Positions 34,821 through 47,490 of a DNA stretch of 64,000 bases are shown here, piece by piece (the stretch's first letter is position 1; every line of letters starts with the position of its first letter). The notes under the pieces were generated by a model, which saw only the letters and a list, made by a program, of their open reading frames with translations, had not been told where the DNA came from and searched no databases. The stretch comes from Theropithecus gelada (lineage: Eukaryota; Chordata; Mammalia; Primates; Cercopithecidae): contig NC_037680.1 in NCBI RefSeq assembly GCF_003255815.1, positions 27,023,166 to 27,087,165 of the forward strand, read 5' to 3'. The position numbers and the translations under genes were made by a program.

Positions 34821-37613
34821 GTTGCATTTGGAATTATACTGAGATAATAATGTAGTATGTCCAGGGATTCCTTTAATAAACATTCAGGTCCTTTAGGGCT
34901 TTGCCTTGAGAGAAATCTTGAGGCCATGATTTTGCCGGGGGCTGTAAAATAAGTTGAAGTATTTCAGGCATTTATAAGAGAATGACATTATTTAGTTCTT
35001 TCTGTAATCACAGACAAAGCATCCTATCTGTTTTCATTACCCAGGTCACTTTTCTTTTGCCTGTGCTGAAACTATCTTCCCACTTATAGGAAGATGCTTT
35101 TATAATATGCATTGAGTAAACTGAATGCAAACTGGTTTTTCTAGTGACAGTGAGTCATGAATATGAGGGAATTGATAGACTCTATTATTAAAAAGTCTTA
35201 TTGTGGTTAGAGCTAATGCAGTTTCAGTAAAATGGCGCCGCTTTCATAACTGTACGTGAGCTTGTTTCCTGCTTATAAGATCTATATTTGTGCTGATAAA
35301 ATACCACTTGATAAGAAAAAGAATTTTAACGGTTAACAAGGCACGATGTTAGCTTCTTGTTTACTTTTAAAGGCTATATAAGTAGTGCTTCAGTATTGAA
35401 AATTAATTCTTTCTTAAATAACATCAGCCTGTTCAATCCTTACTTTATGATAGTTTGTCTAGGTGTGGGTCTGATAAAGACTAAAGCTTTGGGATACCTA
35501 ATTTAGGCATACAAAATAATCTTTTAGACCTTAACATTAAAGTAATAATAGGTTGTCATTTCATGCTATGTCAGATTACTATCCACTGAGAAACCAAGCC
35601 ATCTGTGAAAATGCTTTGTAGGATTTTCTTCTTGAACATGAGTTTATGTATTTAAAATTAATAAGAATCTGAAAGGGTAGGAAAACATTTTTCTGCCAAG
35701 TTAATTTAGGAGAGTATGCTGCTTCCTTATTGCGGGAGGGTGCAGGAGAAATTTACTAAATTTATTTAGTATTTAATACGCTAATAACAAGTTATACTTA
35801 CAAAATAAATATTACATTCATAGAAACACGTCTTGAAATAGGTTGACTACTGATCGGAGTTTATGAACACATCTCTCTTCTGCTTTTTCTCTCATTTAAA
35901 ATTCTCTTCTAATTAAAAAATTAGTTATAAATACATGTTTGTGGTATCAAGACAAACTGTACAGAAAGAAGTATGAAAAAATACAATCATTTTCTCCTCT
36001 TCCCTTTTTCTGTCACTTTTCTGAAGTAATCATTTTTAACAGATTGGTGTGTATACCTTGGTACCTTTCTCTAACCTTATATTTTTGAGTATATATGTTT
36101 TCTTTTTTATAAACTATAAACTATTCCACAACTGGCTTCTTTTAATTTAACAGTATATGGAGGACAGCTTTTCAGATTGATATTATTAATCTTTTGGTTT
36201 ATTAAATTTTGTGTTTTTAAGTGAAATGTAGTGGAGTTTTATTATATGCTTATGAAATACCAAAATTTGATTTTTTGGTAAAAATGGTATATATTTAAGG
36301 TGTACAGTGTGTTTTTTTAAGCTTAAAGTTTGTATTAAGTTTCTAAGAGATAGAACTCATATCTCACAAATATTTGCAACTTTTTTTTTAGTATGTTTAA
36401 AATATGACATAATGCTATTGTCTTATGCATGAACATTCTTTCGTGTGTGTGTGGGTGTGTGTATGTGTATGTCTGGGAAATAGTGTAGGGCTGCTATAGA
36501 TGTTGTTCTGTGTCCTGCCTTGGTGTGTGATTATTTTTGTATTGGTAACCTAAATTACAACTTACTTTAATATATACTTTTAATTGTGGGGAGAAGTGTC
36601 GTAAGTTATCTTGACATGCAACTTGACAAAAGAAATTACTCTCATCAGGCATATATAATTTATTCCACTTACAAATGCTCAGACAAGGCCAGTTGGAGAT
36701 TGTCTAAAATTCTATGTCCAAAAGCAAAAAGGGAGGAAGGGGAGAAGGTAAAAAATTTTAAACCTTTATCAATAACTTAAAATAAGGTAAAGTTGCACAT
36801 TAAAATTAATTAATGCACCTTATTTCTAAAAGTGACTTCTGTTTAAATTTTGAAATCTTGAATTCAGGTTTTCTTTGGCTTGTACAGGGTCTCGTCTGTC
36901 AATTTACAAATGGATTGGTGCATATGGACCAGACTATGTAATTTATCCTCCTTCTCTGGCAAGGAGATGTGTATTTAGGAGGAAGTGTGTTTGTTTTCTT
37001 CCTGTGTTCTTCATTTCCTGGACCTCATCCTAGACCTTGTTCTTTCATTCCTAGTTACTTCATTGCTGTCAAATATATATATATTTAATTAAGATAATAG
37101 ACGTGAAAAACGTCCCATTGTTAGCTAAAGTTGCTTGTAGCAGATGAACTAGAAATTGTTCAGGGTTTTCGTTTTTGCTTAACTGCTCACCCAATGTTTG
37201 ATTGCCTGTGGTGTGCCAGGCACCATGCTGTGTATATGGTAAAAGTGGCATGAGGACAGTACTTGTTTCCCCTTCTGGGGCCTATAGTTAATATGTAGGT
37301 GAAGTAACACAGGATGATTGTTTGATTGTAGCCTGGAAATGGAGGGTAAATAGTATAAGAAGTGAGTTGCTTCAACAATTTTAGGCAAAGACTGGAGGAA
37401 GGGAGGAAAAATGTCTGATTCCAGATCTGTACTGATTGGGAGAGGAGCCACATGTGGGTGGCCTAGCTAATGCTAAGTGCTCAGTAAGTATTCACTGTTA
37501 TTGGTATTAGAGTAACGACTTCAAAATTGAACTCAAACAGAATCGTTTTTACTGAAATTATTGTTGATGTATGTTAATACTTTGAAATTAACTTAGTGCA
37601 ATAGAAGATTCAT

Positions 37614-37713
37614 TTTATTATGTCAGGCACTATACAGATCACATGACACATATTAACTCATTTAATTTGTTAGTACCATGGGGGTTCTGTCCTATTTATC
37701 AAGTCCATTTTAT
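37614..37713 (-). repeat. MIR, antisense, left part split by L1
   Basis: GTCAGGCACTATACAGATCA, ATTAACTCATTTAATTTG and AAGTCCATTTTAT are antisense MIR sequence. It stops in mid-element at the L1 and resumes at 38480. Confidence 0.75.
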
Positions 37714-38466
37714 TTTAGTTTTTTTTTTTTTTTTTTAACTTTAAATTCTGGGATACATGTACAGAACATGCAGGTTTGTTACGTAGGTATGTGCATGCCA
37801 CGGTGGTATGCTACACCCATCAACCCAGCAACTAGGTTTTAAGCCCCACATGCATTAGTTATTTGTCCTGATGCTCCCCTTCCCTTGTTCCGCTGCCCCT
37901 TGACAGGCCCCAGTGTATGTTGTTCCCCTCCCTGTGTCCATGTGTTCTCATTGTTCGGCTCACACTTATGAGTGAGAACATGTGGTGTTTGGGTTTCTGT
38001 TCCTGGGTTAGCTTGCTGAGGATTATGGCTTCCAGCTTCATCCATGTCCCTGCAGAAGACATGATCTCATTCCTTTTTATGGCTGCATAGTATTCCATGT
38101 GTATATATGAACCACATTTTCTTTATCCGGTCTGTCATTGATGGGCATTTGGGTTGGTTCCATGTCTTTGCTGTTGTGAATAGTGCTGCAGTAAACATAC
38201 GTGTGCACGTGTCTTTACAATAGAATAATATATATTCCTTTGGGTATATACCCAGTAATGGGATTACTGGGTCAAGTGATATTTCTGGTTCTAGATCTTG
38301 AGGAATCACCACTCTGTCTTCCACTATGGTTGAACTAATTTATATTCCCACCAACAGTGTAAAAGCGTTCCTATTTCTCCACAGCCTTGCCAGCACCTGT
38401 TGTTTCTTGACTTTTTAATAATCAGCCATTCTGACTGGTGTGAGATGGTATCTCATTGTAGTTTTG
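37714..38466 (-). mobile_element. 5'-truncated L1 (L1P type), antisense, with target-site duplication
   Basis: The poly-T at the left is the antisense poly(A) tail. Sequence then follows the primate L1 3' UTR (TACATGTACAGAACATGCAG) and the end of ORF2 (TATACCCAGTAATGGGATTA, TATGGCTGCATAGTATTCCA), up to ATGGTATCTCATTGTAGTTT. AAGTCCATTTTAT (37701) and AAGTCCGTTTTAT (38467) are the target-site duplication. At 753 bases it is strongly truncated and cannot move itself. Confidence 0.9.
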
Positions 38467-38565
38467 AAGTCCGTTTTATAGATAAGAAAATTGAGGCACT
38501 CATAGATGAAGTGACTTGGCTTAGAGTCACCCTAGTGGGTGGCAAAGCCTGGGCATTTATATCCA
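38467..38565 (-). repeat. MIR, antisense, right part split by L1
   Basis: AGATAAGAAAATTGAGGCAC, GATGAAGTGACTTGGCTTAG and GGGTGGCAAAGCCTGGGC continue the MIR interrupted at 37713. The first 13 bases are the second copy of the L1 target site. Confidence 0.75.
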
Positions 38566-38636
38566 GGGATTATTGCCCATTGATTGAATGGCTTAATAAA
38601 TAATTAAGTGGAGTCCATTAAAAAAACCAAAGCAGG

Positions 38637-38949
38637 GGCTGGGTGTGGTGGCTTACACCTGTAATCCCAGCACTTTAGCAGGCCGAGATGGGCGGATCAA
38701 GTGAGGTCAGGAGTTTCAGACCAGCCTTGCCAACATGGGAAATCAACATGAGGAAACCCCATCTCTACTAAAAATACAAAAATTAGCCGGGCATGGTGGT
38801 GCACACCTGTAATCCCAGCTACTTGGGAGACTGAGGCAGGAAATCGCTTGAACCTGGGAGGCGGAGCTTGCAGTGAGCCGAGACCGTGCCAGTGCATTCC
38901 AGCCTGGGTGACAGAGCAAGACTCTGTTTCAAAAATAAAAAAAAAAAAA
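38637..38949 (+). mobile_element. Alu (AluS type), sense
   Basis: It starts GGCTGGGTGTGGTGG, has a small internal duplication near the CCAACATGGGAAATCAACATG site, and ends in an A-rich tail. AACCAAAGCAGG before it and AAACAAAGTAGG after it are a likely target-site duplication. Confidence 0.92.
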
Positions 38950-40154
38950 CAAAGTAGGATAAAGAGATCAGAGTATATAAACTACATTTAAAATAGTTTT
39001 CATAGTGACTATATGTGGCCTTGTAGGTAAACGACCATTTTACCATCTCACAATTTATTCATGTGTAACATGATCTCCTTTCTGTTTTTTTCAGCTACAC
39101 TTGCAGAATACAGATATGAAAATAAATCAAAATAAACTTCTGTAGCCAGTCATAAACCTGATTCTTTTAAGCAGCAACCCCGAAAGGAAAATGGGCATGC
39201 CTGCGTTTCTTTCAGACTTTTAACTCCAGTGCTGGCTACCTTGGGGTGCTCTACTTCTTAGGGAACATATCCAGAATCTTCATTTCACCTGCCTTGGCCT
39301 TTCTTTGCTTTCCTTTCAAGAGGAGTAGGATGAGAGAAACTGTAGGAAGTAGGAGTTAATCACAGAGGAATTTTGATGACCTAATTGGATGGAATCATTG
39401 CTGTGCAATTGACATGTCAATATTGTTGAATCTCTTAATGTATGTCTTGCTTTCCTTAGTTCAGAAACATCGTCCTCGCATATACTGTATTATTTATAAA
39501 TTCTGTTTCTATTCTGCTTGGCAGGATACTCTTTTTAAAATTTAAAATGGTAAAATTTCTTAGAATGTAAAATAATTAGTTGATATTAAGAGGAAACAAA
39601 TTCAGAATTTGTCAGTTTTCACATAGTTGGGTAGGAGGACCTTCATTCGTCTTGGTAGTCCTAAAAAGTTGTTGAGTGAGGTATCTCCACCCCCAGAAAA
39701 AAATCAGTCTCTCTCTCTCTAGATACAGAGATACAGGTATTTCTTGGAATGGTTTGACTAGTAAGTAAAAGAAAACTTACAGTACATATCATATACATGT
39801 TTAAAAAATCTATTTTCTAGAAAGATTTTTTTTTGGTATTCCAGATCTGTGTATCTCTTTGCTAAATATCTCCATTTATATGTCTCCAGGCACTTACCAT
39901 TCACAAGTAATGATTGTCTCTCACAAACCTGGTTCTCAGTAAATGGAACCACTGTCCATTTGGTTGCATAAGCCAGGAAACTAAGATGTCTCAACTCTGT
40001 TTTTCACCTTAGCTGCTTCCCCCTAGTACTTACTCCATTTCTCAAGGGTCTTCTCCACAGGGAAATCTTCTTACACTTTACCTGTCATTATCAGTCAGGT
40101 TTCTCTTCACAGATGTTGAAGGTACTGAATTCCTTTTTATTAGTGTGAATTGTT

Positions 40155-40275
40155 AGTTAGGCCTGCCCTGCACTACTGCAAGCTTCATGAGAGCCTGGCT
40201 AGTCAGTGCCTGGCACAGACTAGTTACTCAGTAAAATTTGTGGATGAATGAATGAATGAATGAATGAATAAACTA
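40155..40275 (+). repeat. L2 3' end with expanded (GAAT)n tail
   Basis: CAAGCTTCATGAGAGCC, AGTGCCTGGCACAGACTAG and ACTCAGTAAAATTTGTGGAT are the L2 3' end. It finishes in about six GAAT units (40243-40269), an expansion of the natural short L2 tail. Confidence 0.75.
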
Positions 40276-40500
40276 TTCTTCATTCTTTTCTGATATTTGG
40301 TAGGTTTTTCCCCCCCACCTCAGGGGTAAGCAACAAGTAAACTACAAACCTAATAGCTTGATATTAACATGCAGATTCGATTTTCACCATTACCTACAGT
40401 GATAGTATGTAATATCAAGCTACATTTTCTATGTTGTGAATCCAAAGAGTTTGTTTGCTTTTTGCTTAGTTGTATATTTCAGTGCAGTTTATTTTACTTT

Positions 40501-40797
40501 ATTTTTATTTTTGGAGAGGAGGTATCGCTCTGTCACCCAGGCTGGAATGTAGTGGCATGATTTCAGCCCACTGCAGCCTCAGCCTCCCAGGCTCAAGATG
40601 GCTTCCCTCCTCAGACATCCGAGGAGCTGGGACCACAGGCATGTGCAGCCATGCTCAGCTCATTTTTTAAAAAGTTTTTGTAGAGAAGGGATCTCCCTAT
40701 GTTGCCTAGACTGGTCTCGAACTCCTGAGTTCAAAGATCCTCCTGCCTTGGCCTCCCAAAATGCTGAGATTATAGGTATGAGCTATCACGCCTGACC
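40501..40797 (-). mobile_element. Alu (AluJ type), antisense
   Basis: TTGGAGAGGAGGTATCGCTC starts the antisense copy, GAACTCCTGAGTTCAAAGAT is AluJ-like, and it ends ATCACGCCTGACC. It is strongly diverged. Confidence 0.9.
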
Positions 40798-42361
40798 ATT
40801 TAAAAAAATTTTGCTTTACCCCTCTTATTTTGTCATGTAGTTTATACATTCAGGACTGTTGCTGGTGTCTCTGTTTATTCTAATCCTCATTTATTGAGAA
40901 GTGTATTAAGCAAACATATATGTGGTTATTTTGTATTTATTTTGTACTTAAGTGAATGTTTTTTTAAATTCTGTTTTTACCCTTCATATTTTGTTGCATA
41001 GTTGATATTTTGAGGCTTGTTCTTGGTGTCAGTTTGGGTTATTTTATAGCTTACCCTAATGTTCATTTCTTGGGAAATGTATTGAGCAGAGAAATACTTT
41101 TTGGTAAGATGTATGGATAGCACCTACTTGCACAGTGCTAGTATGGTGGCATCTTTATCTCTGAAAACACCTGTATTTAAACAAGATCTGAGAGATTCTT
41201 GAGCCTTTGGAAACCATATTCTAGTTATTCAGTTGGCATGTATTTCTTTCAAGGGATTAATTTTACTCTGGAATACTGATAAGATGTTTTGATAGTAGGA
41301 TTGTCTCAGCCTTTTGGATGAATTATAAATACTCTTGAATCATTATCACAGGAATGAAATCTAGAAGGAAGAAAACTAGTTAAGTAGCTGGTACAGATAA
41401 ATGCGTTGTCAGTTCTGTTTTGTCAGTGCTCTTGTTCTCTATAGAACTGTTGGAAACTGGGGAACATAACCATCATCCATTGGAGGAATTCTCAGCTTCC
41501 CTACCACTGGTGATGATATTTCTTTTAATTTTAAATTTAGACCTTAACCTATTTTGGGATGACTGGAAAAATGAAAATCGTGTTCTCTGACAGTATCTGA
41601 GTGTCTTTAGAATGTGAGATGTGTGATTACTTGTTCCCAGGGCTACCACTGCTTAAGTGCTTCACCTTGATGTGCTGGGCAATTTGGTTTGATAATATTC
41701 TGTCACTATGTTTTACTTAATTCTGATGATCTTGTTTTCCTGTCTTAGTTTCTTGCCATGGTGTATTATGGTGCACGCACATAGCCACCAGCAACATTTT
41801 TCTGTCTCACCATTATGATTCTGTCTTCCATGAAAGGGAAGTGAGGCAGTTCAGGAAATTCTAGAGGTTCTTAAGGCAACTGTCAGAAAGTCTGAGAAAC
41901 TGATTCTAGCTATATATAAATTTTTAGGGCTGCTAACTGGTTTTTGCTAAAGGCAATACTGCCCTCTAGTGTCCAGAAGGCAATTCCAATTTGTTAATTC
42001 CTTGTTTTATGGTTTAGACTCTAGCGGCTCTTAGAAAAATAAATAATCATTATTTAAGACTTGGTTTAGTTTGTTTGCAGGCATGAAGTCGTTGGATCAG
42101 TTAACTTGGGATTATACTGGAGTGAAGAATTTGTTTACTACCTATCTCTCATATCTAAGGGGTTCTTTTTAATAATACTTTCCTCTGTTTATAAGGAAAG
42201 TGTTCCCTATCTTTAAACAATGTAAAACATTGGATCATTGCCAACTTTAAAAATACTAAACCATTATTCTCTTTCCTTCACTTTTGTAACTGATGTGTCA
42301 TTTTTCATTTCATTCTGGATATGAATCGTAATTTCTTTTGCCTGTGTTTTTTCTTCACAAG

Positions 42362-42385
42362 CACGCCTTTCATATAATGATAGAG
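42362..42385 (+). other. ACVR2A: Candidate in-frame microexon, 8 codons (alternative ACVR2A isoform)
   Basis: A pyrimidine-rich tract (about 42331-42357) runs into an AAG acceptor at 42359-42361. Then come exactly 24 bases and a strong GTAAGA donor at 42386. The 24 bases read HAFHIMIE with no stop in the phase-0 frame shared by exons 4 and 5, so inclusion would insert eight residues between Gln176 and Asp177, in the cytoplasmic juxtamembrane segment. A TGC lies about 20 bases upstream of the exon, as in SRRM4-dependent neural microexons. From memory, a rodent neural isoform (ActRIIA-N) has an 8-residue insertion in the same place; I do not remember its sequence, so the match rests on size, phase and position. 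No transcript evidence is available here. Confidence 0.6.
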
Positions 42386-45300
42386 GTAAGATGCATTGAT
42401 GTTTGTTTTATGGTTGTGGAACTTTCTGTGGATGCATACTAAACATTTTGTTCTTAGATTTTTGTTGTTGTTACTGCTTTACTGTGCATCCTCTATAACT
42501 TATACATTTATGTCATAAAGGGTTCTCCCCCACCCAGCTTTTATTATTAAAACATGATTGATTTGACTTAGTAATGGCTTTTAGTTTTAAGGGACTAACA
42601 GTATTTATATTTATTTAAGGTAGGATGTGGAAAAAACTATTTTACTTGATTAGAAGTTAACACTAATGGCTCCATTAGTCTCAAAAACCTTGTATTGGTT
42701 AATTTTTATAATATATCATTAGCTTAAATGTCAGCATGTGTTCATTTTTAACAGGGGTCGATTTTCTAATCCAGCCCGTTGTATTTAAATGTGAAATAGA
42801 TATTTTTAGATAGCTTCATCTTTGGCATCTTTAGTAAATGAACTAGCTACAGGAGTATAACTTTTGATGATATATTGCTATCTGAGGTTTAAGCGTTTAA
42901 TTAGATTAAAATTCATCCTTCAAATGGAGAACTCAGAATAAGTAAAATGATCAGAGATGACTTTGTAGCTTCCCACCTCTAATAATTTATTCCACTGTTG
43001 GTTATAGTAATGATATTGAGTAGAGGTTTGGGGGCAGGGGATTACTTTTTATAGGTTGTCATTTCAGTATGTCTTCTCAACCTGATGTCTTCTGATACCA
43101 TAATTTTCATATACAAATGAGTAAAGATGAAATGTAATCAGAACCATGTTCTAATGCATATCTTTTTAGTTTTGCAAAATAGCATGGATGTTGTAAGAGA
43201 ACTGGACATTTAGGGAAGGTTTTAGGAATTCTGAAATCCTTATAGTTGCCTCTCTGCTCCCCATTGGTTTCTCTGTGTAGCCAGGTAAAGCCATATTTTG
43301 TGGATGACATCAGAAATTGCTTGTCATTTATGAAATTGGTGTCTACGTTTGTCTTCCCAGGGGCTTATATATTTTAAAGGTATACATTTTTATTTTTAGA
43401 ATCAAGTATTGATTTTTTTGTGAGTAAATTGCTATAATAATGCCAATTAATTAAAAATCATTTCTAATATTCTTAGATTATAGGATGAGTAAAACTTAGA
43501 GATGAATTTAAAGTTTCATTCTAGTAATTTTTTATTTAAAAAGGCTTAGAGATTTTATAATCTGTGCTACAGTTACTCATTTTTGAACCCAGTCCTTTGA
43601 GTATTAAAGAATATTATTTAAAATTCCATTGAAAAGCTCATGCCATTACTAAAGTTTTTGAGATTCTACCCCATGAAGACCTTGTAGACCTTTTTCTCAC
43701 CCTTTCAAAATTGACCAGTATTCTTTTTAATTGAAGCTTTTACCTTTTAAGTCATTTTGACAATAATTTTTTTTTCTGGCTGTTACTATACAGTATTGAA
43801 TAAATTATGGTAAAAGGGTGATCTAAGATTATTTCTTTCTGAAATAATGGTAGCTTAGAAACTTGTTAAACAGAGCCTTGGGAATGTATGGGAACTTGAA
43901 GTATATACATTTGGAAAATGCATAATGAACTTTTTTTCTAAATTTAGATATTGAAAATTATGTTTTCTAGAATGTTATACTAAAATCGTAGTTTGAATTG
44001 CTAACATATTAATTGTGGATTAAAAAATCTATATCTTATTTTATAGATTGAATCATATTTGTGTTATTGATATCCTTTAGAACAAAGAGTGGGTAATGTG
44101 TAGATTAACTATGGAGACATTACTAGTCAATATACATAAAAGCTATTAAAAATCTTAATATTGAATTTAGCGCTGTATTCCCTCTACCTAGTTATTTTTC
44201 CTCTTCAGCTTTCAGCCATTTTCTGCATACTTTAGTTTTTAGTTTTTGACATCCCCTCTGGTTTGAAACATAACTCTCTACCTTACAAACATTTTCTATT
44301 TAGTTTAAATATGTCTTTATGCAGTTACACAAGAACTCTTCGCCCTTGAGGACTGAATGGTTTCCTTTCCTCTAGAAGAGCAGTTTTCAAGCTTTTTTTT
44401 CTCCTTTCTCCACATGCATATAAGCAGTCTGCTCCAATCAGTAGAATCTCTCAGACAGAGATGATCACTTGAAGAATGAGGGAGGGAGGGTATAGTTTTT
44501 AATAAAAATTCTCTAGAGGTTCTTGTGTCCCCTCCACTGAGAATCACATTTGAGAGCCTATCCTTCCTATAAGATTTATATCTGACTTCCTTGACCCGTC
44601 ACTCTACTAAACAGAAACGTTCTTTCATGTTTTGAATGTGGAAAGGACAAGAAACTTTGTAGACAAAAAAAAAAGTCTGAGTTTGAAATGAGTCACAAGA
44701 AGTCTTCTGTTTTATCTTACTGTTTAAATAAGAATTCTAAAGCCGTTTTATAAAGATGGTCTCATTTAGAAGAAGAAATTGCATGTTTTTCCTATATAAC
44801 ACCTTGCAATGTTTCTGTTGCTGAGGTTCTTTCTAGTACACAGTACACTTTTAAAACTCCTGAGTGGCACCAGTGAGCGGAGGAGTGATGCCTAAAGAAA
44901 GCACTAACTGTCTTTGAGGCATTAGAAGAAGAGATAAAAAGAAAGGCAGAGAGAGATGCATTGATCTGGGATCACATAACATTTCCAAGTGTCTGAAGTG
45001 CCACCCAGTGTCATCATATCAGTTGCTTTTGCCACAGAAATTTTAGTTCCTCTTCAAAATACTCATTATGCAGCCCTCCAAACCCTTCTGTTGCTTTTCT
45101 CTGGAAGCTTTCCAAAAGGCTTCCTGCGTCTTGCTTTAGTTGCAGATAGGGAACTGAGAGAATGCTTTCAATGAAGGGTTGCATTCTGCTTTGATAGGAT
45201 TCCCTTGTGATTTGTAGGTGCTATATTCCCATTTATATATTATGTTTGCTCTATTTTTAAAAAACTATAGCAGTGCACGTTTCTTTCATATACCATATCC

Positions 45301-46021
45301 TGTTATCTACTGTGATGACCACTTCTTTTCTGGATTTTTATTTGTACTTCTTTGCCAGTCAGTTCCAGAACACAGATAATTTTTTTTATCTCAGATCAAA
45401 GGGATGAATTGTTAATATGTTTAAAATTAGAATGAACCAAACAGTTTGGTTAAAGAAATATTTACTTACATATTTCCTGTATGTGCTTTGTATTTGATAT
45501 ACCTATCTGCAATGTGTTTAAGAATGACTTGTGGGTATCTCTGAGATTAATGAAGAAAAAATTTAAACAGTCACTGGAGAAAGTAATAGATCTTAAGGAG
45601 AGGTTTTTGCTGATACATAGTCATAATTTGCTGTTTCTGGCACCTTTCAAATCATCCTCCTGGAAGTACACACTGGATGAAACAAATGAAATACTGTTAG
45701 GAGTATTCATAGTTAACAGAAAATCTTAGTGGGGAAAATTAGTGAGACTGGATCAGAAAGATTTTAGATCTTTTCTCCTGTGGTACATATAAAGCAATAA
45801 TGCTGAACGTTATTATGAAAGCTCTTAATTCAGGTTGCCTGCCTTGTGATCACTATAGATAATTAGTAATCTAATTATGGCAAAATTGAAGTTAATGTCA
45901 TCCATATGTGTTTACTGTTTCTGTGAGTTGACTTTTCAGTATACTCACTTTTTTTCTCATTTCCAGAGTTGATATGTATCATATTCTGCTTATTTATAGT
46001 ATTATTATTATTTATCTGTAG

Positions 46022-46165
46022 GACCCAGGACCACCCCCACCTTCTCCATTACTAGGTTTGAAACCACTGCAGTTATTAGAAGTGAAAGCAAGGGGAAGAT
46101 TTGGTTGTGTCTGGAAAGCCCAGTTGCTTAATGAATATGTGGCTGTCAAAATATTTCCAATACAG
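46022..46165 (+). CDS. ACVR2A: ACVR2A exon 5: start of kinase domain, glycine loop and ATP lysine
   Basis: The exon codes for residues 177-224, phase 0 on both sides. It begins with a proline-rich linker (DPGPPPPSP). The kinase N-lobe follows: the nucleotide-binding loop is the variant form ARGRFGCVWKA around residues 199-209, with Gly201 and Gly204, and VAVKIF holds Lys219, the ATP-anchoring lysine of subdomain II. The acceptor is CTGTAG and the donor CAG|GTATGT. The type II receptors use this divergent glycine loop normally, so it is not a sign of a dead kinase. Confidence 0.97.
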
Positions 46166-46955
46166 GTATGTTTACTGCAGTTTTGTCATCTTACATATAT
46201 GTTTTATGGCTAGGTCATCATAACTCAGAAATAGTCTCAAAACAGAAGCCATACGTTCCAAGGTGGTTCTTTGTGATACTGGGGAAAGCAGTTAGCTCTT
46301 TTAATGCCTGCCTTTGCATCTGAGAGATTGAATTGTTAGTATAACAATCATTATGTTTGTGTGGAGTGGTGGAATTAAATGAATGCATAGGAGATCTTTT
46401 GCCAATGAAAATTCTATAGAAATGTTAAATAAAGATAAGGATTCCAATAAACAAGTCTAATTGAGTGGTTAAATTTTAATATCCCCCTACATTGTCAGAA
46501 AAAGCAAACAGAAAAACAAAAGAGTAGTATATTTTGTTTTGGAATTGGTATTTGGAGGTATATTACCAGACTTGACTTACTTTCATTCTACTTTGAGTGT
46601 TTAATTATTTCAGTTTTTGTTTGATGCATTTTCAGAGGCAATCAAGACTTCAAATAATTGGTTTATTGTTGAATTGTTTTTATTTTAAAGGTTGGCCGGA
46701 CTTCTCATAAAACTCTGATCTAATGTACCTCTGAGCTATTCTTTTGTTTTGTTCTGTTGGTGGTATAGGTTTATGATGATTCTGTCTTCCCCGTCTCTTA
46801 TATACCCTGGCGTCTCATGATATCCTTGGTACTGATGTCTTGGTTGGATTTGGTGTTACAGGCTCTACCACTACACTTAGAGAGTGGATCTTTCTTTTTC
46901 CAAAGTTGTCGTATAAGCAATTTCTTTGTCTTAATATACCTAGATTTTAAGCTTT

Positions 46956-47033
46956 TTACCTCCTCTGTTCAGTCTTACCTCCTCTGTTCAGTCTATGAAC
47001 TGTATTACATAGAGTTTATGAACTGTATTACAT
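46956..47033 (+). repeat. Two adjacent short tandem duplications
   Basis: TTACCTCCTCTGTTCAGTC occurs at 46956-46974 and again directly at 46975-46993. TATGAACTGTATTACAT occurs at 46994-47010 and 47017-47033. All copies are identical, which points to recent origin. Confidence 0.97.
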
Positions 47034-47199
47034 TTTTTTTGGTAGCTATAAACCACAGTTTAGTTTTCAGAGAGAAAGTGTATTCTATTGTGCCAAGATT
47101 CATAAGTGAGATAAGGGAAGAAATTATTTCCATGTGTAAGGAAGCGTAAGGATGAGAGAAAGGCATTTGGATGATATTAACTTAAGCCCAACAACAGCA

Positions 47200-47490
47200 A
47201 CAACAGTAGCTAACGTTTGATTGTATGTTTTTCTTGGGTCAGGTGGGGGTGTTTTACATATATGAGTGCTCACTAATATGTGTACATATATTGCCCACAT
47301 GTACGTAAAATGCAACATATAATACAACAATTCTATAAGACAGACACTACAATGCCTGTTCTACTTAATGAGGACACTGAAGGATTATGTAACTTGCTAG
47401 AGGTTAGTGGGAGAGCCAGGATTTAAGTTTGAACAGTTTGGATGCAGAGGATTTCTAAGGGTTTCTAACCATTATGCTGTGGTACCTCTC
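47200..47490 (-). repeat. MIR, antisense, diverged
   Basis: AGTAGCTAACGTTTGATTGT, ACTACAATGCCTGTTCTACT, TTAATGAGGACACTGAAGG, AACTTGCTAGAGGTTAG and GAGAGCCAGGATTTAAG follow antisense MIR in order. Confidence 0.7.

Larger units (their letters stand above)
30762..46021 (+). other. ACVR2A: ACVR2A intron 4 (15.3 kb, juxtamembrane)
   Basis: This large intron separates the membrane-span exon from the first kinase exon. It holds a hAT-type element, MIR and L2 copies, a 5'-truncated L1 inserted in a MIR, two Alus and a (GAAT)n tract, listed separately. A candidate 24-base microexon sits at 42362-42385. The parts 30762-32970, 35100-37150, 38950-40000 and 40800-46020 otherwise show no repeat or exon that I recognise. 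Confidence 0.9.
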
